DNA of 9,029 bases from an uncultured Legionella sp. Lineage in GTDB: Bacteria; Pseudomonadota; Gammaproteobacteria; Legionellales; Legionellaceae. The stretch lies in NCBI GenBank assembly GCA_903885895.1, contig CAISKC010000265.1, forward strand, positions 1-9,029, written 5' to 3'. Numbering within the stretch: the first letter of the stretch is position 1; each line of letters begins with the position of its first letter. Made by a program: the position numbers and the translations under genes. Below, piece after piece: positions 1 to 6,794 of this stretch. Under the pieces are notes generated by a model that was given only the letters and a program-made list of their open reading frames with translations, ran no database searches and had not been told where the DNA came from.

Positions 1-1275
1 AGTCGGCTCAATCAATAAGCATTCTGGAACCATAATTGGAAAATAAGTAGTGGGAGCATGGACTCCAAAGTCTAATAAACGTTTTGCCAAATCCATAGCA
101 GAAATGCCATAATTTTTTTTCTCTTGTTTTAAAGTAAGTAAGAATTCATGGCTAGCACGGCGCTGAGGGTAAGCAGGACTAAATCCAAGCTGTGTTAGCC
201 GAGTTAATAAATAATTAGCATTTAAGGTCGCATAATCAGCGATGCGTTCTAGGCCTTGTTGGCCGAGAAGGCGAATATAGAAATATGCTCGTAATAGGAT
301 CCCTGCATTGCCCATAAAACAAGATAAGCGTCCTATGCTTTGGGGCCGATCTTTTTGAGTTGCGAAAACGTATTCGCCGTGTTGGTGCAGAACAATAGGT
401 GTAGGTAGAAAGGGTGCCAAACGTGGTCCTGCAGCCACAGGGCCTGAGCCAGGTCCGCCTCCACCATGTGGGGTTGCAAATGTTTTATGTAAATTGAGAT
501 GCATCACATCAAAACCCATATCGCCAGGGCGGACTTTTCCAATAATGGCATTGAGATTTGCACCATCATAGTATAATAAACCGCCTGCTTGATGGATGAT
601 GCCCGCGACTTCTCGGATTTGACGCATGAATAATCCCAATGTGGACGGATTGGTCAGCATAATTCCGGCTGTTCTAGGGCCAACTTTGCTTTGTAATTCG
701 GCCAAATCTATTTCACCATCGCTTTTTGTGGTTAAGTCGACTATTTTGTAACCACAGATCATAGCGGAAGCAGGGTTCGTACCATGTGCTGCGTCAGGAA
801 TGAGCATTTCATCGCGCTGCAGATCCCCTCGTGACTGATGGTAAGCTTTAATCATAGCAACACCAGCAAATTCCCCTTGTGAACCGGCCATGGGTGTTAA
901 AGAAATACTGCTCATGCCAGTGATCTCTTGCAGATATTCTTGTAATTCAAATAATATTTGAAGTGTGCCTTGACTGTAACGCGCAGGCGTTAGGGGGTGA
1001 CGTTGTAAGAACCCAGTGAAAGATGCTGCATGTTGCACCCCTCGTGGATTGTATTTCATGGTGCAAGATCCTAAGGGATAAAACTGTGTATCAATCGAAA
1101 AGTTTTTTTGCGATAAGCGCGTATAGTGGCGTACTACTTGTAATTCAGAACAAGACGGCAATCTGGGCGGAGTATTGCGTTGGAATGCTTTAGGGATCGT
1201 ATAAGGGCTTTGAATAGGCCCAGGTCCTTGTGCGCGTGCTTGTCTGGGAGGGTGTGATTGTTCGAAAATCAGCAT
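1..1275 (-). CDS. gcvPB: Glycine dehydrogenase (decarboxylating) subunit 2, 3' end cut off by window edge
   Basis: This is the C-terminal half of the split glycine cleavage P protein. With GcvPA it forms the cytoplasmic PLP enzyme that decarboxylates glycine and passes the aminomethyl group to the lipoyl arm of GcvH. 425 residues are visible and the frame is still open at base 1; split-type subunits are usually a little under 500 residues, so roughly the last tenth is missing. Seen motifs: FYPLGSCTMKYNP (65-77), DAAHGTNPASA (161-171), YYDGANLNAI (235-244) and the cofactor site NLHKTFATPHGGGGPGSGP (261-279), in which K264 is the predicted PLP Schiff-base lysine. The start ATG has a strong ribosome site, GGAGGGG, five bases upstream. 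It overlaps the end of the YciI-like gene by seven bases (ATGCTGA), which suggests translational coupling. The family call is secure. Confidence 0.96.
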   Translation of the reverse strand, partial: MLIFEQSHPPRQARAQGPGPIQSPYTIPKAFQRNTPPRLPSCSELQVVRHYTRLSQKNFSIDTQFYPLGSCTMKYNPRGVQHAASFTGFLQRHPLTPARYSQGTLQILFELQEYLQEITGMSSISLTPMAGSQGEFAGVAMIKAYHQSRGDLQRDEMLIPDAAHGTNPASAMICGYKIVDLTTKSDGEIDLAELQSKVGPRTAGIMLTNPSTLGLFMRQIREVAGIIHQAGGLLYYDGANLNAIIGKVRPGDMGFDVMHLNLHKTFATPHGGGGPGSGPVAAGPRLAPFLPTPIVLHQHGEYVFATQKDRPQSIGRLSCFMGNAGILLRAYFYIRLLGQQGLERIADYATLNANYLLTRLTQLGFSPAYPQRRASHEFLLTLKQEKKNYGISAMDLAKRLLDFGVHAPTTYFPIMVPECLLIEPT

Positions 1276-1577
1276 ACAGGCCCCTCCGATACATAAATTA
1301 AATCTTTTATTTCCTCTCTATGTTTCACTGGAGTAAAAGCGATAAATTCATAGCGTGCAATATCAGCTAAATAATAGGGATCAGATTTAAAAATAGTTTC
1401 TATAGAAGAGAGATTTTGCGTCAATGCAATGATAATGCCCCCTGTTCTAGGTTTGGTAGGGCCATAGGCCAATAACAATCCTTGTTTGTAATAGTAATCT
1501 AAAAACTCACGATGTGCTTGTAAGTATTTATCCACTTCATTGAGCGGTGCAATATAAGTAAGGTGCACAATAATCAT
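1269..1577 (-). CDS. YciI-like (YCII-related domain) small protein inside the gcv operon
   Basis: This 102-residue cytoplasmic protein resembles the YciI/YCII-related family, small ferredoxin-like dimers with a proposed His-Asp active-site pair and mostly unknown chemistry. Supporting features are a beta-strand start (MIIVHLTYI), helix residue H22 in QAHREFL, a GP turn followed by a glycine-rich strand (YGPTKPRTGGIIIAL, 38-52), and the family-like DP motif (D66-P67) followed by YEFIAFTPVK (76-85). The length is normal for a stand-alone YciI protein. Its ATG overlaps the gcvPA stop as ATGA, with AAGGA five bases upstream, and its stop overlaps the gcvPB start, so it is tightly embedded between the two halves of the P protein. 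This context suggests a role linked to glycine cleavage or to clearing a reactive by-product, but that is inference. The family call rests on pattern recognition without a profile search. Confidence 0.8.
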   Translation of the reverse strand: MIIVHLTYIAPLNEVDKYLQAHREFLDYYYKQGLLLAYGPTKPRTGGIIIALTQNLSSIETIFKSDPYYLADIARYEFIAFTPVKHREEIKDLIYVSEGPVC

Positions 1578-2947
1578 GTTGTTCCTTGGCTCTGGATCAC
1601 TGAGCGTAGTGTGCTAACGTATCGGTCAATATCTGCTGCACTGCGTTTTTCAGTCGCACAGACCAAAATAGTATTATTGTGCAAGTTTGGATAGTGTTCG
1701 TCAACTGGATATCCTGCGGCAATGCCTTGTTGATGCATCGCTGTCAAAATTTCGGTGGCTGGGCAAGGTAAACGCAACAATGCTTCATGAAAAAAAGGTG
1801 CAGAAAATACCAAGGAAACACCTGGGATTTTTTGCAAGGCATCGACTAAACTGTGCGTATTATGGTGACAATGTTGTGCAGTTTGGGTTAAACCTTCTGG
1901 TCCAAGTAAACTCATATATAAAGTTGCGACGGTGACCAATAAGCCCTGATTTGTACAGATATTTGAAGTGGCTTTGCCACGTCGAATATGTTGTTCGCGT
2001 GCTTGCAAAGTGAGGGTGTAACCAATGTTGCCTGCTAGATCAATTGTCTGACCAATTAAGCGGCCGGGCAATTGTCTGACATGTTCTAATCGGGTGCTGA
2101 AAAAACCAAAATAGGGTCCGCCTGAAGCCAGAGGAGCACCTAATGGTTGGCCTTCGCCACAAGCAATATCGACACCATGTTGTCCCCATTGACCGGGCGG
2201 TTTTAGGATTGCCAAAGCGATAGGATTGACGCACGCAATGCTGATGACGTGTTGTTGATGTGCCCAATTGGTGAGATCATCTACTTGCTCTAAACATCCA
2301 AAAAAATTAGGTTGAGGGATAATCAGAGCACTGATGTTTTGGTCACGATAGACGTCGCAAGCAGCTACAGAGGTTGTGCCAGATTGTAGGTCAAAAGGTA
2401 GTATGATTAATTCGATATGTTGGTTGTTGAGGATGGTTGTCAACGTGTCGCGATAAAAAGGGTGCAATGTTCCTGCAACGAGGATTTTTGGCTGCGCATG
2501 ACGTTGAATTCGAACAGCCATGAGTGCTGCTTCAGCAAGTGCTGAGGCACCATCATACATGGAAGCATTGGCCACAGGTAAACCAGTGAGCTCGGCTATC
2601 ATTGTTTGAAATTCATAAAGTAGTTGTAATGTGCCTTGACTGGCTTCTGCTTGGTAGGGTGTGTAGGCTGTTAAAAACTCACCACGCATGGCAATGTCCC
2701 AGACTGCGGCGGGACAATGATGATCATAAGCGCCTGCTCCGATAAAACAGACATCATTTTGATTACGATTAGCATATTGTTGCGCTAAGTCTAACATGGT
2801 CATTTCATTGAGCCCGGAAGGAATTTTAGCATTCTCTTGATGCAGCAGTTCATGAGGGATCTCATCGAATAAAGTCTGTAAATCAGGCGCGCCGATGCAT
2901 TCCAACATTTCCTTTGTGTCTTGCTCTGTGTGTGGAATGAACGGCAT
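1574..2947 (-). CDS. gcvPA: Glycine dehydrogenase (decarboxylating) subunit 1
   Basis: This is the N-terminal half of the split P protein and the partner of GcvPB in glycine decarboxylation. The PLP-binding lysine lies on the other subunit. The protein opens with the family-typical MPFIPHTEQDTKEML and carries the P-protein motifs FIGAGAYDHHCP, YTPYQAEASQGTLQ, ASMYDGASALAEA and IRRGKATSNICTNQGL. At 457 residues it is a usual full length for this subunit. I chose the ATG at 2947 because MPFIPHT is the conserved family start. A GTG two codons upstream (2953) would add two residues and overlap the gcvH stop; a GAGG at 10 bases (ATG) or 4 bases (GTG) does not settle the choice. The gene follows gcvH by two bases and runs by a 4-base ATGA overlap into the YciI-like gene. 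Confidence 0.96.
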   Translation of the reverse strand: MPFIPHTEQDTKEMLECIGAPDLQTLFDEIPHELLHQENAKIPSGLNEMTMLDLAQQYANRNQNDVCFIGAGAYDHHCPAAVWDIAMRGEFLTAYTPYQAEASQGTLQLLYEFQTMIAELTGLPVANASMYDGASALAEAALMAVRIQRHAQPKILVAGTLHPFYRDTLTTILNNQHIELIILPFDLQSGTTSVAACDVYRDQNISALIIPQPNFFGCLEQVDDLTNWAHQQHVISIACVNPIALAILKPPGQWGQHGVDIACGEGQPLGAPLASGGPYFGFFSTRLEHVRQLPGRLIGQTIDLAGNIGYTLTLQAREQHIRRGKATSNICTNQGLLVTVATLYMSLLGPEGLTQTAQHCHHNTHSLVDALQKIPGVSLVFSAPFFHEALLRLPCPATEILTAMHQQGIAAGYPVDEHYPNLHNNTILVCATEKRSAADIDRYVSTLRSVIQSQGTT

Positions 2948-2949
2948 AA

Positions 2950-3339
2950 TCACTGTACCTCAATAATATCATCTAGGTAGTCTTGTTCTTTGAGTAATTC
3001 CCTAATTTCTTCAATCGCTTCTTCATGTTGAAGTGGTTGGATTTTTACTAACCATCCTGCGCCGTAAGGGTCAGTATTGATTAAGTCAGGTGTTTCTATG
3101 ACTCTTGGATTGATTTCCGCGATCACACCACTGATGGGCGCATAAAATTCAGAAGCTGCTTTGACGGATTCAAGTACACCCATTTCATCTCCAGCTTTGA
3201 ACTCTGTACCAACTGCTGGGAGTTCAACGTAAACCATGTCACCTAGTAAACTTTGCGCATGTTTCGTAATGCCAACACTCATATTGGCTTCTTCGTGGTT
3301 GATCCATTCATGGGTTGTTGTGAAACTTAAGTTTTTCAT
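2950..3339 (-). CDS. gcvH: Glycine cleavage system H protein (lipoyl carrier)
   Basis: GcvH is the small lipoylated shuttle that carries the aminomethyl group from the P protein to the T protein and is then reoxidised by the L protein. The 129-residue length is normal. The start FTTTHEWI is typical of the family, VGITKHAQSLLGDMVYVELP follows at 22-41, and the lipoylation site VLESVKAASEFYAPISG places the modified lysine at K60. YGAGWLVKIQP (92-102) is the conserved C-terminal segment. The ATG overlaps the gcvT stop (ATGA), with AAGGAAAA a few bases upstream. The lipoate must be attached by enzymes encoded outside this window. No anomaly was seen. Confidence 0.97.
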   Translation of the reverse strand: MKNLSFTTTHEWINHEEANMSVGITKHAQSLLGDMVYVELPAVGTEFKAGDEMGVLESVKAASEFYAPISGVIAEINPRVIETPDLINTDPYGAGWLVKIQPLQHEEAIEEIRELLKEQDYLDDIIEVQ

Positions 3340-4397
3340 GTTACTTTTCCTTTGTGAATAAAACGGGGCTTACCAACTTGGGCGCGATAGTGTTTATCAC
3401 GAATTTCTACCCAAACCTCATTTTGTACTGCATCGGGAACGCGTGCTAATGCAATGGATTGATGGAGTGTTGGTGAAAAAGTACCGCTGGTGATGATGCC
3501 ATCTGGGAGTCCTTCGGTTATCACTTTTTGCCCAGTCCGCATGACACCCTTATCTAGTAAACGCAGGCCTACTAATTTTTGTTTGACAGTTTGTTGTTTT
3601 TGCGACTGCAATGCGCTGCGTCCTATAAAGTCACGCTCTTGGGGTTCCCAAGCGATGGTCCATCCTAACCCTGATTCTAAAGGCGTTGTGGTTTCATCCA
3701 TATCTTGACCGTACAATAACAATCCGGCTTCAAGGCGTAATGTATCACGTGCTGCCAAACCACAAGGTTGTACACCTGCTTGAATTAATGTTTGCCAGAT
3801 TTCGAGAATCTGGGCTGATGTTGCTATGATTTCGAAACCGTCCTCTCCAGTATACCCAGTGCGCGCAACAAAAACATGTTCGGATTCCACACATTCAAAG
3901 GGTGCGATTTGTGGCAGCGAGAGGATGGTGCGCGCTTTTTCAATAGCTTGAGGGCCTTGAACAGCGATCATGGCTAAATCGTTGCGTTCTTGTAAGGTCG
4001 CTGCGTATTTTGGTAACTGTTGGCGAATCCATGCCAAATCTTTGATTTTGGTAGCTGAATTCAAAACTAAGCGATATTGGTTGGCAGCACAATGATATAC
4101 AATCAAATCGTCGATAATGCCACCGTCAGGTTGACACATACAGGTATATAAAGCGTGGCCTTCCTGGAGATGTTCGACATTATTGGTGAGAAGCATGCTT
4201 AAAAATTGCCGCGCATCAACACCAGTGATATCAACAATCGTCATATGTGAGACATCGAATACGCCGGCATGCTCACGTACTGCTTGGTGTTCTTGTAGCT
4301 GTGAACCATAATGCAATGGCATGTGCCAGCCATGAAAATCTACCATTTTTGCCCCTAAATTCACATGTTCTTGATGCAGGGCTGTTTTTTCGATCAT
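3336..4397 (-). CDS. gcvT: Aminomethyltransferase (glycine cleavage T protein)
   Basis: GcvT takes the aminomethyl group from lipoyl-GcvH, releases ammonia and forms 5,10-methylene-tetrahydrofolate. The 353 residues hold the folate-binding GcvT domain and a C-terminal GcvT barrel, with no sign of truncation. Motifs seen include VDFHGWHMPLHYGS, AGVFDVSHM, the folate-site DGGIIDDLIVYH (second Asp about residue 97, matching the catalytic Asp of the family), RTGYTGEDGFEI, AARDTLRLEAGLLLYGQDMDE and near the end VGKPRFIHKG. There are two in-frame ATGs at 4403 and 4397. The AAAAGGG ribosome site abuts the first one directly but sits six bases from the second, so 4397 is preferred; the longer form would only add MS. 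It begins 11 bases after the icmL-like stop, which leaves no room for its own promoter leader or a glycine riboswitch. Confidence 0.97.
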   Translation of the reverse strand: MIEKTALHQEHVNLGAKMVDFHGWHMPLHYGSQLQEHQAVREHAGVFDVSHMTIVDITGVDARQFLSMLLTNNVEHLQEGHALYTCMCQPDGGIIDDLIVYHCAANQYRLVLNSATKIKDLAWIRQQLPKYAATLQERNDLAMIAVQGPQAIEKARTILSLPQIAPFECVESEHVFVARTGYTGEDGFEIIATSAQILEIWQTLIQAGVQPCGLAARDTLRLEAGLLLYGQDMDETTTPLESGLGWTIAWEPQERDFIGRSALQSQKQQTVKQKLVGLRLLDKGVMRTGQKVITEGLPDGIITSGTFSPTLHQSIALARVPDAVQNEVWVEIRDKHYRAQVGKPRFIHKGKVT

Positions 4398-4403
4398 GCT
4401 CAT

Positions 4404-4410
4404 CCCTTTT
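4404..4410 (-). promoter_or_regulatory. Ribosome-binding site that decides the gcvT start
   Basis: Read on the minus strand, AAAAGGG is immediately followed by ATGAGCATG. Zero spacing to the first ATG makes it unusable from this site, while six bases to the second is ideal. The site also overlaps the TAA stop of the upstream icmL-like gene (4409-4411), so ribosomes ending there could restart on gcvT. Confidence 0.7.
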
Positions 4411-4966
4411 ATACAATGGTTTTAGTTCTAGAAAGTTGCGTGCAATTGCAAGGCGCTGCGGTGGTAGTTGTCGTAAAACTGGTTGCTGCCAGGCCACGGA
4501 CGCCTTCATTGGCTTGTGCTTTTACCATAGTGACGACTACTTCCAGTGTTTGTTTTTGTTGATAATCTTTGTTTTTATATAGAACTAAAAGGGGCATAGT
4601 TGCTTGCCATTCAACCCCTTCGTGTAACACTTGGATAGTGGGAGGCAATAATGCAACGGCTGAAACGGTATAATTATTTTTTTGGATTGAGTCACTTAAT
4701 TTTGCAGTCTGTACCGCTTTAGTATATTCGATCCAAGCCTTCGTAGTGAAATATTTGGCAAGGTCTTTTTGTCTGGCTAATATATTATTTGCTGACAAAG
4801 TATAAGCTGTGACGATTACTTCGTTCGCCCATAGATATAGTGCTGTTTCGCTGGCAGCGGCAAGTTGAGGGCTATATATGAGCCAGAATAAAAACCCTAA
4901 TAGTAACTGCTTACTCCATATCAGAGAACGGTTATATTTGGTGCAGCTGTTTGAGTCATAGTCCAT
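4409..4966 (-). CDS. IcmL/DotI-like protein, secreted or membrane-anchored, heading the gcv operon
   Basis: This 185-residue protein matches the periplasmic domain of IcmL/DotI, an inner-membrane core-complex component of Dot/Icm type IVB secretion systems. The resemblance runs from LWANEVIVTAYTLS (45-58) through DLAKYFTTKAWIEYTKAV (68-85), YTVSAVALLPPTIQVLHEGVEWQATMPLLVLY (99-130) to LEVVVTMVKAQANEGVRGLA (141-160). The N-terminus has a hydrophobic stretch (about 20-36) ending in LAAAS, which looks like a signal peptide cleaved near residue 38, or else an uncleaved anchor. The tail has a threonine run and a CNC pair (173-175) that I do not recognise from IcmL. The start is supported by AAGGAG eight bases upstream. 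It is probably a stand-alone paralogue and not the core gene, since no other dot/icm genes are nearby. Its function is unknown; co-transcription with gcvT is inferred from the 11-base gap. Confidence 0.83.
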   Translation of the reverse strand: MDYDSNSCTKYNRSLIWSKQLLLGFLFWLIYSPQLAAASETALYLWANEVIVTAYTLSANNILARQKDLAKYFTTKAWIEYTKAVQTAKLSDSIQKNNYTVSAVALLPPTIQVLHEGVEWQATMPLLVLYKNKDYQQKQTLEVVVTMVKAQANEGVRGLAATSFTTTTTAAPCNCTQLSRTKTIV

Positions 4967-4974
4967 TTACGATT

Positions 4975-4980
4975 CTCCTT
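4975..4980 (-). promoter_or_regulatory. Shine-Dalgarno site of the icmL-like gene
   Basis: Minus-strand AAGGAG lies eight bases before the ATG at 4966, a near-perfect site. Its last two bases coincide with the start of the plus-strand TTGACA hexamer (4979-4984), so the two divergent units share sequence here. Confidence 0.75.
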
Positions 4981-5009
4981 GACAGGAACATCCATACGGT
5001 TTTTATGGT
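4979..5009 (+). promoter_or_regulatory. Candidate sigma70 promoter for the ABC transporter operon
   Basis: A perfect -35 hexamer TTGACA (4979-4984) is followed after 19 bases by TATGGT (5004-5009, four of six matches). The spacing is longer than the ideal 17, so strength is uncertain. Transcription would start near 5016, only about 23 bases before the permease ATG. This is sequence-based inference only. Confidence 0.45.
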
Positions 5010-5033
5010 AACATGAGAGGAAGTCCTATTCAA
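5005..5033 (-). promoter_or_regulatory. Candidate sigma70 promoter for the icmL-like/gcv operon
   Basis: On the minus strand TTGAAT (5033-5028) is followed after exactly 17 bases by TACCAT (5010-5005). Each hexamer has four or five consensus matches. The predicted start near 4997 gives a leader of about 30 bases, too short for a glycine riboswitch. The -10 overlaps the plus-strand -10 candidate. Confidence 0.45.
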
Positions 5034-5038
5034 TTTGT

Positions 5039-6787
5039 ATGCGGTATTACATGAATCAAAATCGTGTTTATGACAAATTCGGTCATATGAGTCGATTTTT
5101 TAATCGCTGGGATTTGCTATTATTGATTTTAATTGTGGCTATTTTCTTTTTTTTAGGCTGGACCAGTGAGCAAATGGCGAAACCCTATGCATTAGGTGAG
5201 CCATTGCGTATTTCTTTGGATCCCATTTATCTACCTGGTTATGCATTAAGAACGGTGTTACGTTTGTTTATTGCGTTATTATTTTCGGTATTATTTTCTT
5301 TTGTGGTGGGCACGATTGCGGCTAAAAACCGGCAAGCAGAACGCATTATTATCCCTGCAATTGATGTGTTGCAAGCTGTGCCAGTATTGAGTTTTTTAGC
5401 GATTACTGTGATAGGGTTTATCCGTTTTTTCCCTGGCAGTTTATTGGGACCAGAATGCGCTTCTATTTTTGCGGTATTTGTTTCCCAAGTTTGGAATATT
5501 ACGTTTAGTTTTTATCAATCACTCAAAACGGTCCCGTCCGATCTGCGTGAAGTGTCTGCGATGTTTCAATTGTCGGCTTGGCAGTTTTTTTGGAAAGTAG
5601 AAGTGCCTTGCTCCATCTCTGCATTGTTGTGGAATATGATGGTATCGATGTCAGCAAGCTGGTTTTTTGTGGTGTTGTCCGAAGCTATTGTGGTAGGGCA
5701 TCAAAATATTCGCTTACCAGGTATTGGTTCATATATTGCGTTGGCAATTGAACAACATAATTTCCACGCTGTGTTTTACGCCATTCTGATGATGTTGGTT
5801 GTTATTTTTCTCTATGATCAAATACTTTTTAGACCTCTTATTACTTGGTCTGAACGGTTTAAGATGGAAGAATCGACTCAAGATGAAGAGTATCAATCTT
5901 GGTTGGTCGATTTGTTGCGTTTGAGTCCTATGATGCAGCGTTTTGATCATGGGCTGCAAGAAGTGAAAGATCGTTTTATTAATTTTCGTTGGTTACGATC
6001 GGGCGCATTGAGCATGCAGCGGGAAATAGAGCCTAAAAAGGCTAAGCGTATGGATTGGTTGTGGTCGATGTTACTGTTACTTGTGATTGGCTTAGCCGGG
6101 TATCGTTTGGGTGTCTATATATTAGAAACATTAAGTGGTTTTGAGGTCTTGCACGTATTCTTATTGGGTGCTGCTACAGCGCTACGGGTGATCGTACTGA
6201 TTATTCTGAGTTCTATTGTGTGGATCCCCGTCGGAGTTTGGATTGGTCAACGTCCTTATTGGACGCAAAAAATGCAACCCATTATTCAATTTGTGGCTGC
6301 ATTCCCAGCTAATTTATTTTATCCCTTAGTTGTGATTGCGATCGTACGGTTTCATGTGAATGTGGAAATTGGCTTAACACCGTTGATGATTTTGGGAACG
6401 CAATGGTATATTTTGTTTAATGTCATTGCCGGGGCATCGTTGATTCCGCGCGATTTGTATTTGGCAGCAGATAATTTTGGAGTAACTGGTTGGCAGTGGT
6501 GGCGGCGGTTGGCATTGCCGGGCGTGTTTCCTTATTATATTACGGGCGCAATTACTGCAGCGGGCGGCGCATGGAATGCGAGTATTGTAGCCGAAGCCGT
6601 GACGTGGGGTTCCGTACGTTTGCAGGCTACCGGTTTGGGTGAGTATATTCAGGCTAATTCTATCGTCGGAAACTTTCCTAAAATTGCTTTAGGGACTGCT
6701 GTGATGTGCATCTATGTCTTGATATGCAATCATGTCATATGGCGACCATTGTATCGTTTGGCGCAAGATCGCTACCATTTTATGTGA
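5039..6787 (+). CDS. ABC transporter permease, two fused NitT/TauT-type permease domains
   Basis: This 582-residue inner-membrane protein contains two tandem binding-protein-dependent permease domains, so one chain supplies both halves of the channel. The first domain (about 24-265) and the second (about 338-570) each hold roughly six hydrophobic helices, separated by a charged cytoplasmic linker (about 270-335). Each has an EAA-type loop that would contact the ATPase: LREVSAMFQLSAWQFFWKVEVP (169-190) and LYLAADNFGVTGWQWWRRLALP (473-494). The family usually imports nitrate, sulfonates, taurine or related anions, but the double-domain form does not reveal a substrate. The start is uncertain: the ATGs at 5039 and 5051 lack a well-spaced ribosome site (AGAGGAAG ends 15 bases before 5039), and a third ATG at 5087 also lacks one. 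It is followed after seven bases by its ATPase gene. Confidence 0.92.
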   Translation: MRYYMNQNRVYDKFGHMSRFFNRWDLLLLILIVAIFFFLGWTSEQMAKPYALGEPLRISLDPIYLPGYALRTVLRLFIALLFSVLFSFVVGTIAAKNRQAERIIIPAIDVLQAVPVLSFLAITVIGFIRFFPGSLLGPECASIFAVFVSQVWNITFSFYQSLKTVPSDLREVSAMFQLSAWQFFWKVEVPCSISALLWNMMVSMSASWFFVVLSEAIVVGHQNIRLPGIGSYIALAIEQHNFHAVFYAILMMLVVIFLYDQILFRPLITWSERFKMEESTQDEEYQSWLVDLLRLSPMMQRFDHGLQEVKDRFINFRWLRSGALSMQREIEPKKAKRMDWLWSMLLLLVIGLAGYRLGVYILETLSGFEVLHVFLLGAATALRVIVLIILSSIVWIPVGVWIGQRPYWTQKMQPIIQFVAAFPANLFYPLVVIAIVRFHVNVEIGLTPLMILGTQWYILFNVIAGASLIPRDLYLAADNFGVTGWQWWRRLALPGVFPYYITGAITAAGGAWNASIVAEAVTWGSVRLQATGLGEYIQANSIVGNFPKIALGTAVMCIYVLICNHVIWRPLYRLAQDRYHFM

Positions 6788-6790
6788 GGG
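6786..6790 (+). promoter_or_regulatory. Ribosome-binding site that decides the ATPase start
   Basis: GAGGG sits four bases before the ATG at 6795 and overlaps the permease stop codon (TGA, 6785-6787). It favours 6795 over an in-frame ATG at 6732, which lies within the permease gene and would add 21 residues unlike any ABC ATPase N-terminus. Confidence 0.7.
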
Positions 6791-6794
6791 ATGT

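Noticed and set aside
1687..1935. Plus-strand open frame of 82 codons inside gcvPA
   Set aside because: It is fully antisense to a conserved gene, has no ribosome site that I could see and no recognisable protein.
4247..4582. Open frame of 111 codons on the plus strand with a hydrophobic C-terminus
   Set aside because: It lies antisense across the gcvT start and the icmL-like 3' end, both well-supported genes, and its sequence resembles no family.
6732..6794. Upstream in-frame ATG that would lengthen the ATPase by 21 residues
   Set aside because: It lies within the permease gene, and the ATG at 6795 has a GAGGG site and gives the usual ATPase N-terminus (MSEIILSVEHL).
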